DNA from: Zymoseptoria tritici IPO323
Taxonomy: Eukaryota; Ascomycota; Dothideomycetes; Mycosphaerellales; Mycosphaerellaceae
Reading direction: 5' to 3'
DNA: 64,000 bases
Assembly (NCBI RefSeq): GCF_000219625.1
Contig: NC_018217.1
Span: 2,976,001 to 3,040,000 of the forward strand
This document shows, piece after piece, positions 12,048 to 22,774 of the stretch; the first letter of the stretch is position 1; the number at the start of each line of letters is the position of its first letter. The translations under genes were made by a program, and so were the position numbers. The notes beneath the pieces are model-generated. The model was not told where the DNA came from and searched no databases. It saw only the letters and a program-made list of their open reading frames with translations.

Positions 12048-12921
12048 ATGGCACAACTCGTCGGCAAATATGCCGCCAACAAGCTACTCAAGAAGCAAAT
12101 GGCCAAATACGAGTCGAAGAAAGTCACAGGCGGAGAGGTCAGCAACAATCCCGCAAACAATCCTCCATTCACACTCACTGACACCCTCTGCTCCACAGGA
12201 CCCCTACTTCGCCATGATCGAAGACCCGCGCAAACCCGGCAAACTCAAGAAAGTCAAGAAACAAGTCCCCTCCTACATTCCCGAGCACGACGCCGCGATC
12301 CTCGCCTCCGTCCGCCGCCGCGCCTACCACCTCGATTGCTCTCTCTTCTCCCTCTTCGGCATGCGATTCGGCTGGGAGTCCGTGATCGGAATCATTCCCG
12401 TGGCCGGAGACGTCATCGGCGTAGCCTTGGCTCTCATGATCGTCAAGAAAGCGCGCACGATTGAAGGAGGGTTGGCTCAGGGGGTGTTGATACAGATGTT
12501 GATCAACGTCGCTTTGGACTTCCTTGTGGGTCTGATTCCCTTCCTGGGAGATCTGGCGGACGCGGCGTTCAAGGCGAATACCAAGAATTTGCGACTGCTG
12601 GAAGAGGTGTTGGATAAGAAGTACAAACCTTCCGAGTTGAAGACTGATCCGAGGAATACGCCTGGGTTGGACCCGCAGACGAGGAAGCAGAATCGGAAGT
12701 CGGGCATCTATCACCCCATGGACCCACCGCCGGCCACTGCTTGGGAGGATAGTGATGTGGAGGAGGAATACAGACCGCATGGAAATGGTGTGCAGGCTGC
12801 TCCTGCTGGTGGAAGACAGCCGGGATTCGGTCCGGGTGGTCAAGCCGCTCCGATGATGGACGGCGCGAATCGTGCGCCGCCGCAGGATAGGAGAGCGCAG
12901 CAGAGCCAGCCGATGAGATGA
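12048..12921 (+). CDS. DUF4112 protein
   Basis: Two exons, 12048..12137 and 12199..12921, give 270 residues; the 61-nt intron (donor GTCAGC, CACTGAC branch, CCACAG acceptor) is phase 0. The N-terminus (AQLVGKYAANKLLKKQMAKY) is an amphipathic basic helix. Residues about 65-170 match DUF4112: an Arg/His-rich lead, then two hydrophobic stretches (VIGIIPVAGDVIGVALALMI and VLIQMLINVALDFLVGLIPF) separated by a charged turn. The C-terminus is Pro/Gly/Gln-rich and disordered, with an acidic patch (WEDSDVEEEYRPHG). The family is membrane-associated and uncharacterised. The donor is unusual (GTCAGC), but phase and branch site support it. Confidence 0.88.
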
Positions 12922-13829
12922 GTAATCCGTGGACTACCTACAGGACCGTGCAGCGGAGCGATGGTCTGAGTATGGTGAGTTTGTTTGTCTATACCCTGAA
13001 CGCGAGTGTTGGATGGTGTTTTGTGCAATCATCAATGGAAGAGCATTCATTGTCAGCCGTCCGAAGAATTCAACGTGTGAACGACATTCATAACGATGCG
13101 ACTGGCCTGGTCCATTGTGACTACCTGAGCTCTGTCTCCATCTTCCCCGGTCTTCTATCATATCGTCGCGCGAGCGAGGTATTACTCACAGTCAACACAG
13201 CCATAATATCGCCGTAAGGCCTTCCAAATACGTACTGATGTCCCTCACCAGATCGCCCATATCCACACTTCAAGCCATGACGGGAACCAAAACCCACACG
13301 CGTACCTGTACGCTTATCTGATCGTCCGACCATGCTTACCTTTCCGCCTATCTGACTGTCCTGCCTACCTACCTGCACGCCCATCTGGCGTTGCTGCACG
13401 AATACCTGCACGCGTACCTGTACGCTCCAACCGAGTTTCCCGCACGTCTGTTTGGCCGTACTGTCGAGTCACACGCACACTGACACGAACGTACGGGCAC
13501 GCGCAAAGGAGTGTGGCTTTCCTGTCGAGTTTGAGCGGCTAGATTCTTTGATTTGGCAAGTGTTGCTCATCGTTCTGCAGGACAGTGTGGAAGTGTGGGA
13601 CCACAAGACAAGAACGGAAGTGCATTGCAAACTCTCCTCTCAGAATGTGAAATATCACCATGCATCGAACCGTCCTGCCCCTGACCAATGCCCGCTCCCC
13701 TTACGCACCACCATCTCATAACCTCGCCCTTGCACATCACCTGTCCGCTCAACAACCATGTGCCAGCATCGCGACCATCTCCCGGCGTTTCGATTGGTCC
13801 ACCGAGGAACAGGCTCGTGGCGTCGAGAC
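12922..13829. other. Intergenic region with degenerate palindromic repeats
   Basis: Convergent 3' ends of the DUF4112 gene (+) and the knottin-like gene (-). It contains a pyrimidine-rich stretch with repeated TACCTGYACGC words (13296-13430), listed separately. Confidence 0.4.
13297..13426. repeat. Duplicated 18-bp word containing a 14-bp palindrome
   Basis: CACGCGTACCTGTACGCT occurs at 13297..13314 and again at 13409..13426. Each copy contains GCGTAC-CT-GTACGC, a perfect 6-bp inverted repeat around CT. A decayed copy (CACGAATACCTGCACGC) starts at 13398 and similar TACCTGCACGC words lie between. Confidence 0.6.
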
Positions 13830-14090
13830 CTAGTTGGGTACGCAATAGATTCCGTTGCAGCGGTATCCCTTGCAGCACTCCTCGCCAGCATGCCGGCCGG
13901 TGCTGCAGGCGCTTTCTATTACGCCCCAAGTCAGCAAGGTCGATCGCGAGAATCGCAAGAGAGGGTACGCATGCATACCCCAGCATGAGCGGAGTTCCAG
14001 ACTGGCTTCGGCGTCGGCGGCCGGCAAGGCGAAGGCCTGGTTGACGAAGAAAGCGGCCGCGAGGTAGGCGAGTTGGATGGAGAACTTCAT
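13830..14090 (-). CDS. Small secreted cysteine-rich protein, knottin-like pattern
   Basis: Two exons, 13979..14090 and 13830..13915, give 65 residues. The 63-nt intron (GTATGC donor, TTGCTGAC branch, TAATAG acceptor) is phase 1. Residues 1-22 form a signal peptide (MKFSIQLAYLAAAFFVNQAFA), followed by an acidic propeptide-like stretch ending LELR, then a C-terminal domain with six cysteines in the order C-x4-C-x9-CC-x4-C-x4-C. This spacing fits an inhibitor-cystine-knot (knottin) fold and is usual in small secreted fungal proteins that act outside the cell, including host-interaction proteins. Role and target are unknown. Without splicing, 21 intron-encoded residues would separate the first two cysteines, so the spliced form is preferred. 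Confidence 0.75.
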   Translation of the reverse strand: MKFSIQLAYLAAAFFVNQAFALPAADAEASLELRSCWGMHAYPLLRFSRSTLLTWGVIESACSTGRHAGEECCKGYRCNGIYCVPN

Positions 14091-17000
14091 TGCTGTTGGT
14101 GGGTGTGGATGGTTGTTTTGGATGAAAGTTTGAATGGAGTTTTGGAAGATGGTGTTCGAGTTTGATTGGAAGTGGCAGTGTGTGTTTGGGAGCAGAGTCT
14201 TTGAAGCTGATGCAAGAAGAGAAGAAATTGTGGGAGATGGGAGGGCTTACTTATTTCCTCGCCCTGCCCGGTGGTCTCGACGACATTCGGCAACCCGCGG
14301 AAAGATGGCATGCAGCGGGTGAACGCTTTCGAGGGGTGGTCGTATTTTCGGGGCAGGGGCATTCGCCGGCCTCAATTGAATGGGTTCCACTGATTACAAG
14401 CAGGCCTTTGACTTCAGCTTGGAATGACATGGTCAATTTTGCGGATATCCCGCTGTGCTCTCATGTTGTCGGCTCCATCAATACTGGACTTGGGCTGCGT
14501 TGATGTGCTGTGTGGGTGTCTTTGAGACCGGAATCGCGCGGATGGATGAGCTGACTGGAGAAAGAGGAGAAAAGTATATTTCGACAGGGAGACCGACCAG
14601 CGTCGATGATGCTGCCATCATCATGCTAGCTTTGAACCGCTGGCCGAGCGTGAGATCGGCTTCGAGTCCTCCCTAAAGACGAACAGATCGGACGTTGTTT
14701 GTCGATTGCGGTTCACACGAAGCAAAGTGAATTGCTGGTCGATGCGAGCCATGGGAAGGTGTCTGTCTCAATGCGCGCAGTAGTGTCATGCGCTCGCTTT
14801 ATGCATTTCTGTTGATGATGATCTCGCGGATGAGCCGTCAGAAACATCGCCCGACATGCGAATGGGGTTCCGGTCATGTGTGTTTTCCTGACGAGCTCTC
14901 AGGGATTCGGAGGACGATCGAGCTGACGGGGAGGAAACAGCGATGGCTGTGCGGAAAAACGGAAACGAAGAATTCAAAGGCAGACCTGAGATGTCGCTGT
15001 ACCATATCGCCTACATTTGGTCCCTTTGGTGTACAGGAGCTCGCCTCTACAGTGCAATCATTTGGGTCTTGCTCATGTCGTTTCACGCTGACCCAGATCG
15101 AACAACAGCGAAGCATCATTCTAACATCAGATGCCGTGATAAGCGCACCCATCGCAGCGTCGCAGCCCTAAAAACAACTCACCTACTCGGTCCCACACTG
15201 GTCAGCACTCCTTGCCCTTCTCGGCCATCCCGCTGTTGCCGACGATTTCGAGGAAACCTTTCCAAGGAGAAAGGGACGATGTATTCTACCGCGTCCACTG
15301 AGTGCCGCACCAGATTAAACCCCGTCGCAATCTAGTCCTGTCGTTCTTGCGTATTGCCGTTCAGTCCATGCATGCAGTCGCTGTATTAATGACGCTGCGG
15401 TCGAGTTGTGGATCAGTGAGAGAGAGTAGAGATGACCAGAATGGCAGCCGAAGAGTGAGCTGTAGGACTGCTCGACGCTGAGTGGTCAGTCTGCTTTGAT
15501 TCAGAAGGGTCGTTGCGGCCGTAAAAGCATGTGAAAAGCGAGGCCTCTTCGGCTTGTTCTTACGCCATCGACTTGCGCATGCCCTTGTAGATTCATGTCC
15601 CGACTGCTGGCTAGGCTGGCTAGTCCCATACCGATGAGTGGTATGCATCGATCGCTGGCGTCGCGGAGACGTCGGATCATGGGTGAGGCACGCATAGCAT
15701 GAAATAGCGTACCGTACTGGAAAAGAAGGAGCAGAACCCACGCGAAGACGAAGACAGAACCGAAGTAATGATCAGGAGGAATATCGCTCATAACTACCGG
15801 CCCCCACCCCAAAAGCTCCTCTCTCCGCCCCGGTCCACGCGATTGTGGAGTCTGTGGACCTCGCTTCCAACACGAATCGCCTCGTCCACCGATGTGAAGA
15901 CTTTTTCTCGAAGCAGGGATTGTGCAAGCGAGGGAGTGGAATCCTTGTCGGGGATACAAGGCTTACCGGGCCGGATGCATGTTTTGGGAGAAGGGGGGAT
16001 CCTTGATGGGAATTTGGACAGGGGTGAGAGGGTGGAAGTCGGTTCGTGTTGGCCCCGGGTGATGGGAATTGTGAGGCGAGTGATGAGTTGGCAGAAAGGG
16101 AGAGGGTCGTGGATGAAGTGGTAAAGGTGCACTTGGGGCACGAGAGAACGGATGGAAAGCGTCCTGAAGGAGGAGATTCCGGAGAGCTTAATCTCGTTGA
16201 TGCCAGTAAAGCAATTTCCAGGGAAGGATAACGTCTACCGCAGCCCTTGCGAAGTAGTACTTGTGAAGTCGGAGTGCACAATATTTTATGAAAGGTACCC
16301 ACCAAATACAGACCGCAATGCAATGATTGGCAATGCATCGAGGCGAGCCGGACGAGTGGACAGCAAGCCATCCAAACGAAAGTCTTTGACGCTCCACTCC
16401 ACTCTTCTTCTTCTTCCTTCTTTGTGCTGCGGTGCAATATGAGGCTTCGGAGCACAGCTTTTGGAAAGTCGTGCCGCGTGCGAGCCTGGGAGCGATACCC
16501 GTTTTCTGCAGACGTCGCACGGCAGGAGGTGGTGGAGCGCCAACGGAGAAGAAGTGTGGATGCTATCGAATCGATACCTGTGAGGCGCGGTTCGGGTGTT
16601 TGTTCGTCGCTTGCTTTGCCTCCGCGTGTTGTTGACCTGTTGATGTGTGGAAGAGGTTCCACCGACGGCCACATCGGAGAAGGAGACGTAAAAAGTCGGA
16701 CATGCGACCGCTAGAGGGCGTGTCTGGTAGTGAGACCGGTGGCGATATGGGTAGAAGGGTGTGCAGTGCTGTGCTCCTGTCTGGCGGCAGCGACGATGTG
16801 CACCTCATCACCCGACGCCACTTCACGCCTTTTGCCACGCCTTACTCATCATACAATCAGAGACAAACTGACCTCACAAGCGAGCTTCCATGGGTGACAC
16901 CGACACCGAGCGGAGAGAAAAAGAATTGCTGGAATCAAATCCATCCTGCGCGCAAGCGGAGGTTGACAGGTCCGAGAGACACAGTGGTGGGTTCTGGGTC

Positions 17001-18798
17001 AGTGAGAGGGCGTCGCCAGAGCCGTGGACAGGCGCTGACAGGCATCTGTGGATGACTGCAGTTGACTCGCAGTGTTCGAGTGGAAGGGGCAAGGCCATGG
17101 TCACACGCGAAACACGCAAGTTGATTCCATGGTCGATGTGAACCACTTGACTTTGAAGGGTCGGAACTCTGGGTCAACGGCACTCCACGGTCGTGGTTGG
17201 CACGTTTTGTTCAGATTGCTGTCGGACCACGGGATTGAGGTCCTGGTACGGTACTGCGATATGCCGAACTCTGCTCATATGATAATTATAGAGGATTGTG
17301 TACTGGATCTCTGCGATATGCAATGTTGATCGAATAGGGCGAGGAGTGGCAAGGGTTGGGTGCAGGAGCAAGTGGTACAGGAGGACAAGGTTATGTGGCA
17401 GCGAGCGCCCTCTCAAAGCAAGGGCGCGAACTGTCCGACTTGTGCTGCCAAGCTTGGTTTGGAAGTGTTTGTGAGACAAGCGTGCGGAGAGGTGAGGCTC
17501 CGAAGAAGTGTTTCTGGTGGGTTTATGGTTCTCAAACTGCTGGCGCGTGGAGGAGAAGCGGCTCTCGTGTTTGAAAGTTTGGTGACGATCGGTCCCGAAC
17601 AACCAAAGCTCAGGGACAATTGTGGCTCAGGCACGTGTGGTCCATCTTCGTAGCCAGATCTGATCAGCGACACGGAAAGTTCGGACACCTTTGCATATCA
17701 TTACTATACACTGCAAGACCTCGTCGGCAAACCCCGCATGCGACCGACATGTGACATGCACATCATTCGAGGGCCATGAGCACCGTGGAGGGTGAGGCTA
17801 TGCAGTATACACCAATGTGATAGGGCGAAGAATGAGATTCAGTTTCGATCGGTTGAAAGCCGGCATGGGAGGAAGCAGTTCCCAACTACTTCGTGCTCCC
17901 AGGTACGCGGCGCTGCATGTCCAACGGCTTGGTGTCTCAGGCGAGAAGGATGGCTCGGGATTGCGTGGGAGATGGAAGCAGCAGGCTGACGCTGGGCGTG
18001 ATCGAAGGGGATTAGGGGAATACGAGCATTCCCTTGTCGCGCCCTCACCAGCACCTGGTCGACGCCCGCAGCATCAGCATGGCCCTCTCCAGCGCAAGCG
18101 AAGGGTGCTGGGGTGGACCAACGCCGCCACGGGCACCACACCTTACCAAAATGAGTGAGGTCATGGTCGATGGTGGTTCGGGTCGGAGAGCAGCGGCGTG
18201 CAGGCGAGGCGGATTCGGGCATGTCCACCTGCGGGGGTCTCATTGGTTGGAAGGCTGCAGGGTTTCCGGCTTTGGTGGATCGCGTAAGGTAGCGTGGCCC
18301 CACAGTTGCGCCAAGGTTGTTCGTCCCTTCCGTTCCAGTCTCCAGTCTCCAGTCTCCTCGCCCGGCTTTCCTTTACCACCACCTAAGTTACTACACCCAC
18401 CCCGTCGCTCGCTCGCTCAATCCGTCTCTCTTCCTTCTGTTCCGCCCATTTTCGCACGTTGGAGTGACATCTCGTGAGGGAGACACTGGAAACGCGATCT
18501 TTTCCCCCGCGGATTCTTGTCCATCTCACCACCCGGACGACGACTTCCATTCCATTGTTTCGGGATCTTCAGGACCTGCATCGGAGACGAGGACGAGTCG
18601 AGACCATCCTGCGAGAGAATCTGTGGCCTGGATCCACTGCCCGCATATCACCATTCACACTCCTGCTGCACCTTTCATTCCGACCTCTCTGGCCTTGCGT
18701 CTCTTGAACACTTCTGCCCGCCTTTCATTCGCTTTGCTCTGCCTGGTACTGCGCCGTCGCCATCTCTACCACTTCGAAACCTGGCACGTGAGAAAAGC
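14091..18798. other. Long gene-poor region upstream of veA
   Basis: About 4.7 kb with many short frames on both strands, several of them lacking an ATG, none with recognisable domains or convincing exon chains. The longest (15772..16674, -) reads as low-complexity non-coding sequence. From about 18300 the sequence becomes CT-rich, typical of a fungal core promoter/5'UTR, and serves veA. Confidence 0.45.
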
Positions 18799-18972
18799 GT
18801 AAGTTGCCATTTTGCACCCTTGCTCCATCGCGGTACTGCACCCGATTCCATGGGTCCTACTCTCGCCCAGCGACCGACATCACGGACATTCTTCCTTTGT
18901 TCAAACTCTAACGTCGTCGTTCTCCTCCATCCCATCCCCAATACACCGCTGACCTCCCTGTCCTGTCTGCAG
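18799..18972 (+). other. Predicted 5'UTR intron of veA
   Basis: Donor GTAAGT at 18799, branch-like CGCTGACC near 18948 and acceptor CTGCAG ending at 18972, 41 nt before the veA ATG. Splicing would remove an upstream ATG at 18850, which otherwise opens a 50-codon frame closing 11 nt before the veA start. Confidence 0.6.
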
Positions 18973-19013
18973 GCCCTCCTTCCTGCTGGATATACTCATT
19001 GACCACCGCCGCC

Positions 19014-20924
19014 ATGGACCGAGTCAGCGAGCGCGTGGAGCGTGGCCATTACATACCTGTGGAGAATCAGACCGAGAGCTCAACGTCGAGAGTCACCGTC
19101 GAGGGCAGGAAACTCACCTACCGCATGTCCGTGCTGCAACAACCTGTTCGCGCCCGAGCATGCGGTCAAGGTGCAAAGTGCAAGTCGCGTTGGTTCATAC
19201 CACCTTCAAGTTTGTCCTAACATCTTGTCGCAGCATCCGCCGATCGCCGCCCCGTCGACCCACCGCCGATTGTTGAGCTGAAGATATTCGAGGGCGAGGA
19301 CCAAGAGAACGACATTACCTTCACAATGCACGCCAACTACTTCCTTTTCGCGACTTTGGAGCAGGCTCGACCGATCGCCAACGGACGCGTGAGCAATGAG
19401 CGAAGCACACCCGTGCTGACCGGCACACCAGTTGCTGGCATGGTCTATCTGGATAGGCCCACACCTGCCGGCTACTTTATCTTCCCAGATCTGTCCGTCC
19501 GCCACGAGGGTGTCTACCGGTTGAGTTTCTCGCTGTACGAGGATTGCAAGAGCCCCAAGGATGAGGACAAAACCGAGGAGGGTGCCAAGTCGGAGTCCGA
19601 TGCCCATGTCACACATCGTTTGGAAGTGAAGTCGGAGCCCTTCAACGTGTTCAGCGCGAAGAAATTCCCAGGATTGACCGAGAGCACGTCCTTGAGCCGG
19701 ATGGTCGCTGAGCAAGGTTGTCGTGTTCGTATCCGACGTGATGTGCGTATGCGCAAGCGGGAGACCAAGCCTGGCGGCAGAGAATGGGACAACTACGAGG
19801 ACGAGACGGCACAAGCCCGTGCACGCGTGTCCGCAACACCGGAATCCAGTGGGTACCAGGTATCGCAGAATGCTCGCTACATGGATGCCGTCACTGTTCG
19901 CCCGCGCTCAACCAGCAATACCAGCCATCAATCAGTGCTCTCCCGACGACCGTCTGTTCAAGAACTTGGCCAGAATTATGGACCACCCCACTACGGTACT
20001 GCTCCTCACACTCCACAGACGGGTTACCAGTCCTCTTCTTTTGGTGGTCCTTCTCCCGGTCAACAGTACCAGACCGGTTCATATGCTCAACAGCAAGCTC
20101 CCATGCAGCCGCCGGCACCCCAGTACGGCTCGCAGACTTACCCACAGCCTCCACCACCACCGCCCAACGCTGTCCAACAGCCAGGATACTACGGATACTC
20201 ACCTCGGATACAGTCCCAGTCCCAGTTCGGAGCCGGACAGCCAGCTTCATACGAGACCAATCTGCAGCAACGACCTGGCTCCGACTATTCCACCCACTCC
20301 TCGTCTGACTACAGCAGAAGCTCGACGCAATTCGCTCAACCAGGCTATTCACAGCAGTCCGTCCAGTCACCATACCAGCCACAGCAATCTTATCAAGCAC
20401 CACCGCCGCCGCCTCCACAGCAAACGTCGCCCCAGCCGTCGCAACACTCGTACGGCTCATCTGCGGACATGCACCACAACAACCGCCCAGCTCCTCTCGG
20501 GCCTGTGCATCCGTCGCGTAACTCGAGCATCGCGGCTCCACAATCTGCACGACCCAACTTCGACCTCCCACCCATCAACACCACCATCATACCAGCCAGC
20601 AAACTGGAAGTCGCTTCGCCCATGTCGGCCGCCCAGACTAACATGTCCTACTTCAGCAGTTTGAACACGTCTGCCGAGCCGCAGAAGCGAAGCTATGGCA
20701 ATGTTTTCAGCAACAGACATCACGCCGAGCCGCTCCGACAAGGTGCCCGGCCAAACACGACGTACGGCACGGGCGCACAATCGACTTCGCTCGCATCATT
20801 GCCTGTTGCCGACGACGACGATGATGACAACGACAACGATGAGCTTGACCCGACCACTTTGGGCATGCACTACCGTCGTGCGGATGGACGGCAGATTCTC
20901 CGCGCGCTGCCTGGGCACGGCTGA
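19014..20924 (+). CDS. veA: Velvet-domain developmental and secondary-metabolism regulator VeA
   Basis: Two exons, 19014..19179 and 19234..20924, give 618 residues. The ATG lies in a strong Kozak context (GCCGCCATGG). The velvet domain (about residues 22-250) shows the family hallmarks: RKLTYRMSVLQQPVRARACG, SSADRRPVDPPP, ANYFLFATLEQARPI, PVLTGTPVAGMVYLDRP, GYFIFPDLSVRHEG and a C-terminal block ending GCRVRIRRDVRMRKRE. The rest is long, disordered and Q/P/S/Y-rich, with an acidic run (DDDDDDNDNDE) near the end, as in other VeA proteins. VeA bridges VelB and LaeA in the nucleus and couples light to development and secondary metabolism. The 54-nt intron appears to be GC-AG (donor GCAAGT): only this junction gives GQGAK-SSADRR. 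Confidence 0.95.
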
Positions 20925-22338
20925 ACATGAAATCGCGACGAGCGAAAAATGCTCTGAAAGTCACTATCCAGAATTCACTGGTGCGGCCGTCGGCGGGCAT
21001 TCGACGCACACCATTCAGCAGAGCGAAAGATGTCGACTGGCTGCATGAAGTCAGACCCGATCGGCACGACAATTGTACGACGCACCATAGCACGATGGAC
21101 ATGTCGCCACAGCATCTTGAATGCGCAGGAGAGCAGGACGAGGAAGACTAGGATGGGAGCCTGGCGAATGCATGATGATGCTTTTTTCTTTGCGTTGAGA
21201 GATCTATCAATACCATTTTGCTTTGTTTGGAAATCAAGGGTGGAGGAAAGGAGAAGAATAGGAGGAGGACGAATCATCCCGAACATTTTGGGCATTGGCA
21301 GGGCAGGAATCCCATTCTACGACTTTTACGATATTCAGGAAGAGGAGGAGGTATAGAAAGATACGATGACCATCTATCATGATTCTATCATTATCTTCAT
21401 CAACATTCAAATATCCTGCAATTTCTTCTTCTTCTTCTCACGTTTCAAAGTCTTTCGCTTCTCGTCGGTACCGATGCTTTCAATCCATGATGGTAGGAAA
21501 GCATGGCGTTGACCTTTGGTACCGACATTGACATCGCCACATGTACCTCACCCATCTACGAAGTACCACTACCACTCATGCGTTCTGACACGCGAGTCCC
21601 AGATTCTCGGACACGTGGTGAAAACGAGGTCTTCGTTCGGTACTGCCCTATCTCGAAAAGAAGGTGTGAAGATTGGGTTGGGAATTCTCGCTGAGAAGTC
21701 TGAGACGGGGACGTGGGTCTGGGACCAGAGATGAGAGGTGAGGAAGTCTGCGGTATAAGTGGTATAGGTGGAGAATCAGGGTGTGGATGTCTTGAATAGA
21801 CCGGAGGATGTTGTTCGTGGTTTGAGGGACGTCAGAGTGTCTCGCGCGGATGAGGATTTAGCCGTGACCCTGGTGTTGGAGACGGGTGTCGATCATTTTG
21901 GTCATTTTTGGGTGTGATGCTGTTGGAGGTGGAATCCAAATTTATTCTTTCGAGCTACATATTATCGTAATGAGATGGTGACTTCACGTTGTCGAGGATG
22001 TTGCAGAGGTCCAGAGCAAGGTGTCGTGACGAATCGCAGCTTCTAATTCAAGTTTACCAAATGCGATCAACGTCACTGGCCAAGACTCTCAAAACTAACT
22101 CCTTCACTTACATCTACATCACTTCCTTGGAAGTTGATGCATTGTCGTGACTCGTGGACAGCAGAAACCTGTTGAAGGCAGTGCGCTATCGATGTAAGAG
22201 TAGGTGAGTAGGTATAGATAGGAAGTAGATCGCTCGATATCAGCACTCTCGTTTCTTCCACCAGAACTGCCACCACAAATCCAGGACTATCAAACAGATT
22301 TACGTTCCACGACTCAGCGACAGAGCAAGCCTTTCATC
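20925..22338. other. veA 3' region and intergenic
   Basis: Probably holds the veA 3'UTR. A short CTT microsatellite lies near 21425-21440. No other gene seen. Confidence 0.4.
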
Positions 22339-22648
22339 ATGCCTCCAGCGGACAGCACGTGAGGCCCAACACTTTACATCAGCCTTGATAGCCTCAGCGA
22401 CATTTACTAACAGATCTCAAAGCACATCCACCGGGAAAGGCGAAGCCAAAACTTCCAACCCTAAGCCCGGCGTCGGTGGAACCGCGTAAGCTCGTCCGAA
22501 TGGGAGATGACGACGACAGACCATCACTAACAGACTGGTATGCAGCCAAGATGGCGGCATAAGCACCGCTGATACCGTTGCCGACGGCGGTCCGGACGAC
22601 CAGGAACCCGAGGAGGATGAGGAATTTGTGCCGGAGGAGAAGAAGTAA
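22339..22648 (+). CDS. Tiny three-exon acidic protein, unknown
   Basis: Preferred exons 22339..22358, 22423..22485 and 22546..22648 give 61 residues, beginning MPPADSTTSTGKGEAK and ending EEDEEFVPEEKK. Both introns have good donors (GTGAGG, GTAAGC) and an ACTAACAG site in which the branch adenine is only a few bases from the first AG. I therefore place the acceptors at the next AGs (CAAAG and TGCAG), at normal spacing. Using the nearer AGs keeps the frame and adds 3 and 4 residues. No domain is recognised; the protein is hydrophilic with a strongly acidic C-terminus. It ends 126 nt from the convergent oxidoreductase gene. Support is the in-phase chain of canonical introns only. Confidence 0.5.
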
Positions 22649-22774
22649 AGCCATCAGAATGAATACTACAGGCAGTCAGGCAGCTTTGTCGCAAGAATTA
22701 TCCATTGCCTCATGATCGGTGTCCATTGCCCGCGATCATTTGTTTCGACATCCTCCTCAAGGCTATCCAATATC

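Noticed and set aside
15772..16674. 300-codon minus-strand frame in the gene-poor region
   Set aside because: Low-complexity Ser/Pro/Arg translation with no domain; overlaps equally long frames in other registers.
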